The notes under the pieces were generated by a model. It was not told where the DNA came from. It did not search any database and was given only the letters and a program-made list of their open reading frames with translations. A program made the position numbers and the translations under genes. Below are positions 8,534-16,141 of a DNA stretch of 42,671 nt, one piece after another. Source of the stretch: Pelosinus fermentans (GTDB taxonomy: Bacteria; Bacillota; Negativicutes; DSM-13327); NCBI GenBank assembly GCA_002434245.1, contig DJJR01000029.1, positions 24,963 through 67,633 of the forward strand, in the 5' to 3' direction. Positions within the stretch are counted from its first letter, which is position 1; every line of letters starts with the position of its first letter.

Positions 8534-9298
8534 CTACTTTCTCCACAGGGCATTATAAATCTTGGCAGATTCACTGGCAATAAAATTGCTGGAATAGGTA
8601 TGATCCCCCGCAGTTGTAAAAAAGCTGATCAGGATCGGATCATGACCATCCTGAATGACTCCCACATCGCAGAGTACTTCATCCAGTTCACCAACTTTAT
8701 GAAATACTGGAGTCTGCATGTAGCGCGGGATTTCATCGTTAAAGATCGTATTAGCCAGCTCATGCTTTAACTGTCCATTTTTGCTTTTATTCAGATACTT
8801 GCCCGTATAGATCTTTTCGAAAACTTTTCCCATTTCATAGGGCGTTGTTACACTATGATATTGGTATTTCTGAAAAGCATCTTTATTATGAATTTGGGTC
8901 TTGCGCAGTTTAAGATCCTTGACTGTCTTAGCAAGAACATCCTGGTTATTTGTATCCATCTCATATAACAATTCATCAAATGCGTTATTGTCACTGACCG
9001 TCATCATCAGCTCTATCTGCTGATCATACTGGCTGGCCTTGGCTGATCCGGCCTGAGGATACAAATATTTGTAGGTAGCTAAAGCCACTACTAATTTACT
9101 GGTTGAAGCCGTTGGAAATATTTCGTCCTGGTTAAATTCGATAGTACGTCCGGTATTTAAATTTTTGGCAAAGACTCCGACTCGTCCACTAAACTGTTTT
9201 AAGTCGTTTTTTATTTCCCGTTCAAGTGAGGAAGCTGCCAGTACATGGGCAGTAAAAACCGTGAGCAAGGCAAGCAGCATACTAACTTTTTTTATCAC
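8534..9298 (-). CDS. Class A beta-lactamase-like serine hydrolase lacking Glu166
   Basis: An exported penicillin-recognising protein: signal peptide at residues 1-22 (MLLALLTVFTAHVLA, cleavage near AAS). Active-site motif SxxK is Ser65-Thr-Ser-Lys68, SDN is 102-104, and the KTG box is Lys201-Val-Gly203. The omega-loop region before TTP (151-153) lacks the ExxLN motif carrying the deacylating Glu166 of class A beta-lactamases. It would therefore be expected to acylate but turn over beta-lactams poorly, and may be a peptidoglycan-acting or sensor relative. The GTG start has AGGTGG 4 bases upstream. Single gene, with no BlaI/BlaR pair nearby. Confidence 0.82.
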   Translation of the reverse strand: MIKKVSMLLALLTVFTAHVLAASSLEREIKNDLKQFSGRVGVFAKNLNTGRTIEFNQDEIFPTASTSKLVVALATYKYLYPQAGSAKASQYDQQIELMMTVSDNNAFDELLYEMDTNNQDVLAKTVKDLKLRKTQIHNKDAFQKYQYHSVTTPYEMGKVFEKIYTGKYLNKSKNGQLKHELANTIFNDEIPRYMQTPVFHKVGELDEVLCDVGVIQDGHDPILISFFTTAGDHTYSSNFIASESAKIYNALWRK

Positions 9299-9432
9299 AT
9301 AACCACCTCGTCAAAATAATTTGGTTTAGGAAAATTCATAGATCCTTTTCCTTCGCATCCTATTTTCTACCTATATTAGTATAAAATAAAATTATGACCA
9401 AATTATGACATTCGACTGGCGGTCAGAATGTT

Positions 9433-10374
9433 TTATATGTGATCCTTTAGCAGCATACTAAACTTTTGCAGTAATCTCTCACTTTTTAAGAACAATTTGG
9501 TGTTAGCTAACGAAAACACCAATAGGGCTGTCCAGATCAAGGCAAATGCTACAGCATGAACGGTGGTAAATGGCTCATAGTACAAGAAAATTCCTAATAG
9601 CAGTGAAATGGTAGGCGCTACATATTGAACAAAGCCAAGCATCGTTAATGACAGCCGATTCGCACTATTTGCAAATAACAATAATGGGATCGGCGTCACT
9701 ATGCCGCCTCCGATTAAAAATAAAGAAGTAAGGGACAAACTTTCAAAACTTCCAAGTCCATAATAATGTAGGGATAACAGATATAAAAAAGCAAAGGGGG
9801 CTATGATCAATGTCTCCAACGTAATGCTTGTAATCGGCGATAGAACAGCCCTTTTCTTGCATAAGCCGTACAAGCCAAAAGAAAGTGCTAAACCGATTGC
9901 AACCCAGGGCACACTTCCAAAGTGCATTGTCATGTAAAAAACACCGCTGGCTGCCAGTATAACAGCAATTCCCTGCCCCAAAGACAGCCTCTCTCTAAAA
10001 AATAAAATACCGAGCAGAATACTAACCAATGGGCTAATATAGTAACCTAAACTGGTCTCAATGACTCGGTTGTCATTGACTGCCCACACAAAAATAGACC
10101 AATTGAGAGTAATCAAGATCGTTCCCATTCCCAATGCAAACAATTGAGCAGGAGCGGCAAGCAACTGATTGATTTCTTCATATAATTGTTTCTTTCGATT
10201 CATAAGAATCACCAACGCCAGCATGAACAGAAGAGACCAAAGAATGCGATGGGCTATAACCTCTTGCGCCGACACGCTAGAAACCAATTTCCAATAGATC
10301 GGCAATATCCCCCAAAGGAAGTATGCGCCAATCGCCGAGATGAGTCCGCTTTTTAGATTTTCATTTTGTTCCAT
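9433..10374 (-). CDS. rarD: RarD-type EamA-family transporter
   Basis: A 313-residue inner-membrane protein of the drug/metabolite transporter superfamily with ten predicted membrane segments. The opening SGLISAIGAYFLWGILPIYWK and the later ISPLVSILLGILFFRERLS and VAPTISLLLGIFLYYEP blocks match the RarD subfamily; its substrate in bacteria is not established. The start at 10374 has TTGGGGT 7 bases upstream, whereas the frame extends to 10410. Its promoter contains two copies of a palindrome likely bound by the divergently encoded TetR regulator, so it is probably derepressed by that regulator's ligand. Confidence 0.9.
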   Translation of the reverse strand: MEQNENLKSGLISAIGAYFLWGILPIYWKLVSSVSAQEVIAHRILWSLLFMLALVILMNRKKQLYEEINQLLAAPAQLFALGMGTILITLNWSIFVWAVNDNRVIETSLGYYISPLVSILLGILFFRERLSLGQGIAVILAASGVFYMTMHFGSVPWVAIGLALSFGLYGLCKKRAVLSPITSITLETLIIAPFAFLYLLSLHYYGLGSFESLSLTSLFLIGGGIVTPIPLLLFANSANRLSLTMLGFVQYVAPTISLLLGIFLYYEPFTTVHAVAFALIWTALLVFSLANTKLFLKSERLLQKFSMLLKDHI

Positions 10375-10419
10375 ATTCATTACCCCAATTCTTTCGTAAA
10401 AACCTCGCACAGTAAAAAA

Positions 10420-10449
10420 TTGATTTTACAGACGAAGTTATGATATAAT
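10420..10449 (+). promoter_or_regulatory. Sigma-A promoter candidate for the tetR-like gene
   Basis: TTGATT (10420-10425), 18 bases, TATAAT (10444-10449). The start point would fall near 10456, inside operator 1, which fits autoregulation. Confidence 0.5.
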
Positions 10450-10452
10450 TCA

Positions 10453-10468
10453 ATCGGACAAATTGTCC
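10453..10468. promoter_or_regulatory. TetR-type operator 1
   Basis: ATCGGACAAATTGTCC: half-sites GGACA and TGTCC with a 3-base centre. It matches operator 2 and overlaps the predicted start points on both strands. Confidence 0.65.
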
Positions 10469-10475
10469 TTAGTGA

Positions 10476-10505
10476 ATTATATCGGACAAACTGTCCGATT
10501 GTCAA
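10476..10505 (-). promoter_or_regulatory. Consensus sigma-A promoter for rarD
   Basis: On the minus strand TTGACA (10505-10500), 18 bases, TATAAT (10481-10476). Operator 2 fills the spacer exactly. Confidence 0.7.
10481..10499. promoter_or_regulatory. TetR-type operator 2
   Basis: A perfect palindrome ATCGGACA-AAC-TGTCCGAT with 8-base arms, 28 bases from operator 1 (start to start). It lies between the -35 and -10 of the rarD promoter, so a bound repressor would block it. Confidence 0.75.
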
Positions 10506-10545
10506 TAAGAATATAGAACAATTTCATTTCAAGGAGAATGCTAAA

Positions 10546-11148
10546 ATGAATAAAACACTTGGCGCTCCCCAGCTCTCTAAAGATGAGATCATTCGGCGGC
10601 GAATTTTGGAATCAGCACGAATGCTTTTTATCGAACAAGGTGTCGAGAACGTAAACATGCATCAGATTGCAAAAATGGCTGAAGTTGGTCAAGCAAGCTT
10701 ATACCGTCGGTACACGGAAAAGGGCGATATTTGTATGGAGATCGTCCTAGAAGAGTGCCAGCCTTTATTTGATGAAGTCAAAGCGTATCTTGATCAATCT
10801 GCCCAGATTCCCATTTTGGATCAGCTTTATCAAGTAATCATAAAATTTGTGACTTTCACAGAGGCAAAGGTTCCCTGGTTATGCAGTGTCAGCCGAGCTA
10901 CACCAGGCTATCGTCCCCTACAGTCGCCTCTCTATCAAGCCATGCGAAATACTTGCAGAGAATTGCTGAATGAGGCCGTAGAGCAAAGAGAAGTTGCAGA
11001 AGTAGATGTTTTCTATACCGTAGAGGTATTACTGGCAGCGCTCCACAACATTGATTTTCATATCCGGGATCAAGGATTCTCGACTAAACAAATTCTGCTA
11101 GGATTGCATCGAATCTTTATTGAAGGACTAAAAAAGCATAATGCCTAA
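10546..11148 (+). CDS. TetR/AcrR-family repressor
   Basis: A 200-residue one-component repressor. The N-terminal TetR helix-turn-helix is at about residues 15-62 (RRRILESARMLFIEQGVENVNMHQIAKMAEVGQASLYRRYTEK); the C-terminal ligand and dimer domain is helical and unassigned. It is divergent from rarD, and two matching palindromes lie in the shared region, so it most likely represses rarD and itself. AAGGAG lies 9 bases before the ATG. The inducer is unknown. Confidence 0.92.
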   Translation: MNKTLGAPQLSKDEIIRRRILESARMLFIEQGVENVNMHQIAKMAEVGQASLYRRYTEKGDICMEIVLEECQPLFDEVKAYLDQSAQIPILDQLYQVIIKFVTFTEAKVPWLCSVSRATPGYRPLQSPLYQAMRNTCRELLNEAVEQREVAEVDVFYTVEVLLAALHNIDFHIRDQGFSTKQILLGLHRIFIEGLKKHNA

Positions 11149-11182
11149 ATCGTGCTGCTAACGAGTGCCTTAACCATTCAGA

Positions 11183-11218
11183 AAAGGGAACGAATTCATG
11201 TAAGAATTCGTTCCCTTT
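11183..11218. terminator. Bidirectional terminator hairpin
   Basis: AAAGGGAACGAATTC / GAATTCGTTCCCTTT, a 15-bp perfect stem with a 6-base loop, lies between the convergent tetR-like gene and citF. Confidence 0.8.
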
Positions 11219-11247
11219 CTGCTATGCCTTACTGATTTAAAGATTCC

Positions 11248-12789
11248 CTACTGGTGCACCTGACGTACGACGTCAATGACACTGCCATCCCGATATTCTA
11301 CCACTGCGACAACGCGATCGCTTGTTGTTAATTTTCGCGGCACTCCAGCGATCTTCTCAGCCATCGCTTTTAAGTCTTGAATCTCCTTTACCGGTAAACC
11401 CGCTGCCAATAATTGCCGCAGCAGTTCCGGACGCTGGGGATTGACAGCTACACCTCGCTCCGTTACCAATACATCAATGGTTTCCCCAGGAGTAGTAGCC
11501 GTCAGCACCTGCTCCACAATAATGGGCAGGCGGCCTCGCAGCAGATTGGCAACGACAATCGTTACCTTGGCGCCAGCGGCGGCATCCGCATGACCGCCAG
11601 AACCACCCATGATCACACCATCGGAACCCGTGACCACATTCACATGAAAATCAACATCAATTTCCGTAGCTCCCAGCACTACCACGTCCAGTCGATTGAC
11701 TGCACATCCCACATTAAAAGGACTGGCATAAAAATTTGCGCTTACTTCCAGATGATTGGGATTCGTTTTAATGGACCGAATGGCTTCTAAATCAAAACCC
11801 TGTACGTCAATGAGCTTTTTAAAGAATCCCTTTTCCAGCATATCTACCATATAGCCCGTAATACCACCCAGAGCAAAACTGCCTACGATGTGCTCCTGCT
11901 CCATCCTCTGCCGGATAAAATGAGCAACTGCTAAGGATACACCGCCAGCACCTGTCTGGAAAGAAAAGCCGTTTTTCAGTAATCCCGCAGCCTCAATGAC
12001 TTTTGCCGCCATAGCAGCAATCTTAAGACCTACAGGGTCCTTAGTGATTTTCGTGGTGCCGGAGACAATACCTCGGGGATCACCTGCGCAATCCACCTTC
12101 ACCACATAATCGACTAGGCATTGGGGTATGGAGATAGGTGCTAATGGATACTCTGCAATATAGTCTGTAACGGCTACCACATGATCTGCGTATTCTGCAT
12201 CAGGAAAAGCATACCCTAAGGAACCGCAGGCTGCAGGTCCCTGCACGCCATTGAGATTTCCATACTCATCAGCAGCCGGAGCAGCGATAAATGCTACATC
12301 AATCGGCAGCTGACCACATTCGATAGCTCGTGCTCTTCCTCCATGAGTTCTAAGTACAACAGGAGTCGCAAGCACCCCCTCTGATACTGCCTTGGCTACA
12401 GGGCCTGACATATAATTGGTATCCAGAGCCGTTACGACTCCACTTTTCATATAGGCAATTAAGGTCTCATGAACAGGAAATACAGAGCTTAATGCTACTT
12501 TCAAATTTTTAATCCCTAATGCTGCCGCTGTTGCCAGTACCTGATTCACTACACCATCCCCATTGCGAAAATGATGGTGGAAGGACAAGGTCATGCCATC
12601 GGTTATAGGGATTTGCTGAAAGACCGCTTCTAACGTATCAACCAATTTCTGATCTCTTGGATGAATGGTTTTAACCTTAGGAGCCTGTCGCCTCATGGCA
12701 GGCCGCGCTTCAAATGCTCCAGAGTAAGGAATGGGCTGTCCATACCCTTCAATTACTTCAGGAAGATCCCGGCCAATACTGTTTTTCAT
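11248..12789 (-). CDS. citF: Citrate lyase alpha subunit (citrate CoA-transferase)
   Basis: Exchanges the acetyl group on the acyl carrier subunit for citrate, the first step of citrate cleavage. The 513-residue length is normal for CitF. Hallmarks are the opening MKNSIGRDLPE, SFHHHFRNGDGVVNQVL, the GGITGYMVDMLEKGFF stretch and the VTGSDGVIMGGSGGHADAAAGA block. The start at 12789 overlaps the citE stop by 4 bases (ATGA), which implies translational coupling; the frame stays open to 12942 but that extension runs inside citE. It is the last gene of the citS-citD-citE-citF unit and is followed by a strong terminator. Confidence 0.97.
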   Translation of the reverse strand: MKNSIGRDLPEVIEGYGQPIPYSGAFEARPAMRRQAPKVKTIHPRDQKLVDTLEAVFQQIPITDGMTLSFHHHFRNGDGVVNQVLATAAALGIKNLKVALSSVFPVHETLIAYMKSGVVTALDTNYMSGPVAKAVSEGVLATPVVLRTHGGRARAIECGQLPIDVAFIAAPAADEYGNLNGVQGPAACGSLGYAFPDAEYADHVVAVTDYIAEYPLAPISIPQCLVDYVVKVDCAGDPRGIVSGTTKITKDPVGLKIAAMAAKVIEAAGLLKNGFSFQTGAGGVSLAVAHFIRQRMEQEHIVGSFALGGITGYMVDMLEKGFFKKLIDVQGFDLEAIRSIKTNPNHLEVSANFYASPFNVGCAVNRLDVVVLGATEIDVDFHVNVVTGSDGVIMGGSGGHADAAAGAKVTIVVANLLRGRLPIIVEQVLTATTPGETIDVLVTERGVAVNPQRPELLRQLLAAGLPVKEIQDLKAMAEKIAGVPRKLTTSDRVVAVVEYRDGSVIDVVRQVHQ

Positions 12790-13655
12790 TGCATAACCTC
12801 CAACCCCAGCCTGCGTGCCAGCTTTAATATATATTCTGCTCGCGCCACAATGGGCGCATCCACCATTTTTCCATGCAGAGAGGCTACACCCGAGCCTTCC
12901 GATTCTGCTTTGCGAATCGCATGCACCACCTCTTCTGCCCACTCGATCACAGCAGGCGTGGGATTAAATACACCATGGATCACATCAATCTGGCGAGGGT
13001 TGATAGCGAGCTTTCCTTTGAACCCCAGTTCTTTACCCGTAAGAGTATCCTGATACAAGCCAGCCTCATCATTAGCATCGGTAAAGGGAGTATCAAGAGA
13101 CTGAATTCCCGCAGCAGCGGCTGCATTGATTACCAGGGAACGGGCTGTGAAAATCTCTTTCCCCTCCTTCGTTCGCGTTGCTCCAAGACCCGCCGTATAA
13201 TCTTCAGCTCCAAGAGCTAAAGCTGTCAATCGTCCCTTCGATTGGGCAATTTCATAAGCCAAAGCAATACCTTTGGCTGTCTCCAGGAGGGCAATTAACT
13301 GAACTGGTTTCTGTCCCGCTGTCTCTGCCTGTGCCACCAGCGCGGTCACTTTCTCGATATCCTGGACACCTTCTACCTTTGGCACGAGAAGAACATCCGG
13401 CTGACAAGGAACAATCATCTGGATATCCTCTGCGCCAAAAGTATCTAGGGGATTGATCCTAACCACCCTCTCGCTAGTCCCATAGTCTACGGTTTGCAGA
13501 GCCTGAGCCACTAACAGCCTAGCAGCGTCTTTTTCCTGTGGAGCAACGGCATCTTCCAAATCCAGAATAACCGAATCTGCACCAAATACACCGCCATTTT
13601 GCAGCATACCCGGATTGTTCCCGGGTATAAACAGCATTGTCCTGCGTAAATTCAT
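12786..13655 (-). CDS. citE: Citrate lyase beta subunit (citryl-ACP lyase)
   Basis: Cleaves citryl-ACP to acetyl-ACP and oxaloacetate. It is a 289-residue TIM-barrel of the HpcH/CitE family: LRRTMLFIPGNNPGML at the N terminus, the metal-site Glu/Asp in DSVILDLEDAV, LIALLETAKGIALAYEIA with a ligand Glu, and LALGAEDYTAGLG. The C-terminal helix carries VEWAEEVVHA-like residues (AVIEWAEEVVHAIRKAESEG). It directly abuts citD (citD stop then ATG) and overlaps citF by 4 bases, so the three subunits are translated together. Confidence 0.97.
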   Translation of the reverse strand: MNLRRTMLFIPGNNPGMLQNGGVFGADSVILDLEDAVAPQEKDAARLLVAQALQTVDYGTSERVVRINPLDTFGAEDIQMIVPCQPDVLLVPKVEGVQDIEKVTALVAQAETAGQKPVQLIALLETAKGIALAYEIAQSKGRLTALALGAEDYTAGLGATRTKEGKEIFTARSLVINAAAAAGIQSLDTPFTDANDEAGLYQDTLTGKELGFKGKLAINPRQIDVIHGVFNPTPAVIEWAEEVVHAIRKAESEGSGVASLHGKMVDAPIVARAEYILKLARRLGLEVMQ

Positions 13656-13955
13656 TTATATCACCTCTTTCTTTTGTACAACCCCTGCACGAAGTAACGC
13701 CGTCAGTAAACGAGCACGAATCGTACAATCAAGTGCTCCTCTGTCTACTACAGTAATATAAATATCACGACATTTTTCTTCCCCTACTACATCCTGTACC
13801 GTCTTTTGAATGGCATCACCATACTGCTCCTTCACAATACTGGTCAGCTCAATGGAAATACCGCTCCCCTCTTCTCCCGGCGATACCGTAATCATCACAT
13901 CATTGGATTCCAAGGTACCAGCTTGCCCCACTGTACGTTTACCAGCTTCACTCAC
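13656..13955 (-). CDS. citD: Citrate lyase gamma subunit (acyl carrier protein)
   Basis: A 99-residue carrier for the phosphoribosyl-dephospho-CoA prosthetic group. The attachment serine is Ser17 in GQAGTLESNDVMI. The GDAIQKTVQDVV and DRGALDCTIRARLLTALLRA segments are characteristic. The GTG at 13955 has AAGGAGA about 9 bases upstream; a GTG at 13964 touches that site and is less likely. The gene lies 31 bases after the transporter stop and abuts citE. The enzymes that make and attach the prosthetic group (CitC, CitX, CitG) are not in the window. Confidence 0.95.
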   Translation of the reverse strand: MSEAGKRTVGQAGTLESNDVMITVSPGEEGSGISIELTSIVKEQYGDAIQKTVQDVVGEEKCRDIYITVVDRGALDCTIRARLLTALLRAGVVQKKEVI

Positions 13956-13986
13956 GATCCTCACTCTCCTTGACTTGATTTTTCAA

Positions 13987-15312
13987 TTATAATGTTAACC
14001 GCATTAGGATTGCTGCCATCACGACCATGCAGGCTCCTCCCAATCGTGTGGCAATTTGGGCAAAGGGCATGAGTTCAATTCGATTTGCCGCAGATAGGAT
14101 TGCGACATCCCCCGTACCGCCTAATCCACTATGACAAGCCGTTACAATCGCAGCTTCCACCGGATACATATTCATCAGTTTCCCCACATAAAAACCAGAG
14201 GCTACCATGGCAACCACAGAAGCGGCGACCGTCGCAATATAGGCAGGACTAATGGCGGCAACAACATCCTTCCAGGGAGTATATAATGCTCCCACACCAA
14301 TGAGCAGCGCCCATGTCAAGTTTGCAGCTACGAATTTATACAAATGATAAGCCCCTTGCTCCATTTTCTCAGGCATAATGCCCAGTGCCTTCACCAGAGC
14401 AGCCGAAAAGATCATAATGATCGGTGCGGGAATAGGGATAAACTTACTGGCTAACTGCCCCCAGATATAAAAGCAGCAGGCAAGTAACAGTCCGGCGCCC
14501 ATGAGGGAAAAGTTCACAGGCTTGTCAATATTCTGAGCAGCATGCATTCTCTCGTCATCCCCGGTTTTTACCAAAACGCCGTTACCTGTTAGATGAGGTT
14601 TTTTAACTCCCAAGGTGCGAAGTCCGCCAGCCATCATAATGGCGATGACATTGCCCAGCATAGCTGCTGGCACCAAGTGAGGGATAAAACTCTCATAAGG
14701 CTGATTCAAGATTTCCGAATAGGCCATAGACAGAGGCAAAATTCCTTCCCCTAAGCCACCGGAAATAATGGGAATCACAACATAGAAGAAGGAATGATGC
14801 GCCCCGAGTCCCGTCAGCATCCCTACGCCTACCCCTGCCACAATACTGCCGATAGAACCAACCACAATTGGAATAAACATCCGGATAAAACCTTGAATTA
14901 ATACCACTCGCAGCATTCCTAAGATGCTTCCTGTAATCAGACAGGCAATATAAAAATATAAGAAATTCGAACCTTTCATAAATGCGGTAATGGCTTTCAT
15001 AGAATCCACATTGAGCAACTGATAAAAAACCAGAATCGACGGTACAAAAATAGATAAAATAGCAGGCCCGCCAATGTCTTTCAAAATCGGTACTTTGAGG
15101 CCAATATCCCCTAGCAGCATTCCCATTATCATCATGATGGCGATACCGCCGATCATATCCGCCGGCAGCTTCCCATTCAGGGATGCAATATAGATCAGTG
15201 CTGCCAGAATCAAATATAAGGGAAGAGGCACAGAACCAATCGTAACGGATTGTAAATAGGCCAAAAATTTTTGCAGCGGGTTTTGAGATGAGGTCGTCGC
15301 TTCCATCTTCAT
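13987..15312 (-). CDS. citS: 2-hydroxycarboxylate (Na+/citrate) symporter
   Basis: A 441-residue membrane carrier of the 2HCT family (CitS/MaeN/CimH type). The two re-entrant-loop GGxG motifs are visible: IISGGLGEGILPLS and HSGLGGTGDVAILSA. There are about eleven hydrophobic segments after a cytosolic N-tail. Family members carry citrate or malate; location directly before citDEF argues for citrate. The start at 15312 has AAGGAGG 8 bases upstream, whereas the frame extends to 15351. It has its own promoter and lies beyond the terminator of the response-regulator gene, so the two-component system can control it separately from itself. Confidence 0.93.
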   Translation of the reverse strand: MKMEATTSSQNPLQKFLAYLQSVTIGSVPLPLYLILAALIYIASLNGKLPADMIGGIAIMMIMGMLLGDIGLKVPILKDIGGPAILSIFVPSILVFYQLLNVDSMKAITAFMKGSNFLYFYIACLITGSILGMLRVVLIQGFIRMFIPIVVGSIGSIVAGVGVGMLTGLGAHHSFFYVVIPIISGGLGEGILPLSMAYSEILNQPYESFIPHLVPAAMLGNVIAIMMAGGLRTLGVKKPHLTGNGVLVKTGDDERMHAAQNIDKPVNFSLMGAGLLLACCFYIWGQLASKFIPIPAPIIMIFSAALVKALGIMPEKMEQGAYHLYKFVAANLTWALLIGVGALYTPWKDVVAAISPAYIATVAASVVAMVASGFYVGKLMNMYPVEAAIVTACHSGLGGTGDVAILSAANRIELMPFAQIATRLGGACMVVMAAILMRLTL

Positions 15313-15341
15313 AATAAATTCCTCCTTTTTGATTTGCCTTG

Positions 15342-15370
15342 AGTATAGCATCTTACCTCTCTCATGCTAA
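15342..15370 (-). promoter_or_regulatory. Sigma-A promoter candidate for citS-citDEF
   Basis: Minus strand: TTAGCA (15370-15365), 17 bases, TATACT (15347-15342) with TGC in front (extended -10). It lies between the terminator at 15414-15450 and the citS ribosome site. Confidence 0.55.
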
Positions 15371-15390
15371 CGCTATTGAAAGATATGGAA

Positions 15391-15409
15391 CCATTATGTA
15401 AGTAATGTA
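15391..15409 (-). promoter_or_regulatory. Candidate response-regulator binding repeats
   Basis: Minus-strand TTACATTACTTACATAAT holds two direct copies of TTACATWA spaced 9 bases apart, about 20 bases upstream of the -35. CitB/DcuR-type regulators bind A/T-rich direct repeats at such positions; assignment is inference. Confidence 0.35.
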
Positions 15410-15413
15410 AAGC

Positions 15414-15450
15414 AAAAAAAAAATCCAGGAACGGCCATAGCCGAACCCGG
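15414..15450 (-). terminator. Terminator after the response-regulator gene
   Basis: On the minus strand a stem CCGGGTTCGGC/GCCGTTCCTGG (15425-15450, 4-base loop, one 2-base internal mismatch) is followed by a run of ten T. Confidence 0.75.
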
Positions 15451-15466
15451 AATGCAATTGAAGAAT

Positions 15467-16141
15467 CTATTGTTTTACGTAGCAAAACATCGTAACAGGA
15501 CGCCCGACAGAACGATACATCAGTCTCGCCTGCAAGGTACCTGTCTCTTTCAGAAAGGTAAGATATTTACGTACAGACACCCGTGATACCCCTACACACT
15601 GTGCCAACTCTTCTGTTGTAAAGGGTTTGGAATACTGTTTAGCCTGCTCAAGGATAGCGTTTAACGTTTCCCGCTCTATCCCTTTGGGCAAATCACCTGC
15701 TGGCAAATCGCCTTTTGATAAAATTCGTCGGTCAATTTCATTTTGATTCAAAACAGTACTGTCATTAATCACCTGAATTCGATCCCGATAAGCGATCAGC
15801 GCCGCATACAAACGCTCAAACTGAAAAGGTTTGATCAGATAATCTACCACCCCTTGCCTAAGTGAGCTCTGTATACTGGCGCTATTACGTGCTGCCGTTA
15901 TCATGATAATATCAATATTATGACCTATCGATCGAATACTTTGCAACAATTCCATACCATCCACAATGGGCATGAAAATATCAAGTAAAATAAGATTGAC
16001 TTCATTTCTTTTTAAAAATTCAAGTGCCTCGGCACCATTGGACGCCATTCCTGCTAAAATAAATCCTTCCACCTGCTCCAGATGATGCTTATTCAGCTCG
16101 GCAACCATAGGATCATCTTCCACAATCAAAACCTTGATCAA
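15467..16141 (-). CDS. CitB/DcuR-type response regulator
   Basis: A 224-residue transcription factor. The receiver domain (1-120) has the acidic pocket EDD, phosphoacceptor Asp54 in ILLDIFMP, Thr82 and Lys104 (DYLIKPF). The C-terminal helix-turn-helix (about 165-215: FTTEELAQCVGVSRVSVRKYLTFL) is the CitB/DcuR/MalR type. It overlaps the upstream sensor kinase by 4 bases (ATGA), so the pair is coupled. Likely target: the citS-citDEF promoter immediately downstream. Confidence 0.93.
   Translation of the reverse strand: MIKVLIVEDDPMVAELNKHHLEQVEGFILAGMASNGAEALEFLKRNEVNLILLDIFMPIVDGMELLQSIRSIGHNIDIIMITAARNSASIQSSLRQGVVDYLIKPFQFERLYAALIAYRDRIQVINDSTVLNQNEIDRRILSKGDLPAGDLPKGIERETLNAILEQAKQYSKPFTTEELAQCVGVSRVSVRKYLTFLKETGTLQARLMYRSVGRPVTMFCYVKQ

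Noticed and set aside
12790..12942. Longer N terminus for citF
   Set aside because: The extension runs inside citE, has no ribosome site, and CitF family proteins begin at MKNSIGRDLPE (12789).
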